A stretch of DNA of 6,337 nucleotides from JAVBSX01 sp031549565 (GTDB lineage: Bacteria; Planctomycetota; Planctomycetia; Pirellulales; Thermoguttaceae), in the NCBI GenBank assembly GCA_031549565.1, contig JAVBPO010000074.1:1-6337 (forward strand), given 5' to 3'. Below the pieces are notes generated by a model. That model was not told where the DNA came from, searched no databases, and saw only the letters and a program-made list of their open reading frames with translations. The translations under genes and the position numbers were made by a program. Numbering within the stretch: the stretch's first letter is position 1; the number at the start of each line of letters is the position of its first letter. Below are positions 6,127-6,337 of this stretch, piece by piece.

Positions 6127-6231
6127 ATGTTTGAGGTTGTATTTCGCCCACATAGTATTTGTACAGTCTCACTTACGAAATCCGTTTTCTGGGATAAGGC
6201 TTCAGGCAATAGGCTTCAGGCTTCAAAATAG
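6127..6231 (+). pseudogene. Short ORF running into repeat copy 2
   Basis: An ATG at 6127 follows AAAGGA (6115-6120) at a spacing of six bases. The first 11 codons (MFEVVFRPHS and one shared codon) lie before the element at 6161; the next 23 are encoded by the element and end at TAG 6229-6231. This could be the head of a gene cut by the insertion. The natural part is too short to recognise, and chance is likely. Confidence 0.15.
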
Positions 6232-6337
6232 CAAGGAGGGGGGAGTGGCCGACATTTGGAATCTGAAGCCTGAAGCCTGAAACCTGAAGCCTTGCAGCGG
6301 ATTCAACGCAAAAGGTCAAAAATAAGTTGGACAGTAC
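6161..6337. mobile_element. MITE-like non-coding element, copy 2
   Basis: This is the second copy of the element at 877-1047, in the same orientation. It starts GTACAGTCTCACTTACGAAA and ends in GACAGTAC at the last base of the window, so the right flank cannot be read. Its ends match each other at 12 of 15 positions. The central hairpin pairs 6198-6227 with 6262-6291 (25 of 30), again as four 7-bp units per arm; the second unit of the left arm is again the deviant one (GGCAATA). The ends and arms are highly similar to copy 1; the loop is longer and G-rich (GGAGGGGGGAG). Differences between copies show they are not a recent duplication. Confidence 0.7.

Noticed and set aside
5945..6172. 75-codon open frame on the minus strand
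   Set aside because: It starts with GTG inside the repeat element, has no ribosome site, and its composition is that of AT-rich non-coding DNA.

Overview
The window most resembles a chromosomal stretch from a member of the Planctomycetota. The clues are an ECF sigma factor followed by a large membrane-anchored anti-sigma protein of planctomycete type, mostly absent Shine-Dalgarno sites, mid-range GC with more AT-rich intergenic stretches, and many relics of mobile DNA. The assignment rests on gene style only; there is no rRNA or marker gene here.

Left part (1-1190): no intact gene of known function. In order it holds an inverted intergenic repeat at the window edge (1-110), the C-terminal end of an ISL3-like transposase (about 275-412), a small ORF that looks like a decayed or oddly started HPr-like protein (426-656), a strong sigma70-like promoter (690-718) driving the cut-off head of an IS630-like transposase (754-831), and a 171-bp non-coding element with terminal inverted repeats (877-1047). 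The rest is a short leader region before the first real gene, with a possible 15-codon ORF.

Centre, plus strand (1192-3930): a SulP-family anion transporter with a C-terminal STAS domain, then 18 bp later a metallo-beta-lactamase-fold exonuclease-like protein. They probably share a transcript, but their functions have no obvious link.

Right part, minus strand (5718 down to 3979): an ECF sigma factor and, 15 bp downstream, its presumed anti-sigma partner with one membrane segment. They converge on the transporter/exonuclease pair. The anti-sigma protein lacks a recognisable zinc-binding motif, and its C-terminus resembles the 'DG' end of planctomycete DUF1559 prepilin-like proteins.

Right edge (5719-6337): an AT-rich non-coding stretch with several inverted repeats, a short ORF start that runs into a repeat, and a second copy of the 171-bp-type element (6161-6337) in the same orientation as the first. 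The two copies bracket all four intact genes. The most unusual feature is this element family: each arm of its central hairpin is built of four tandem 7-bp units of the GGCTTCA type.
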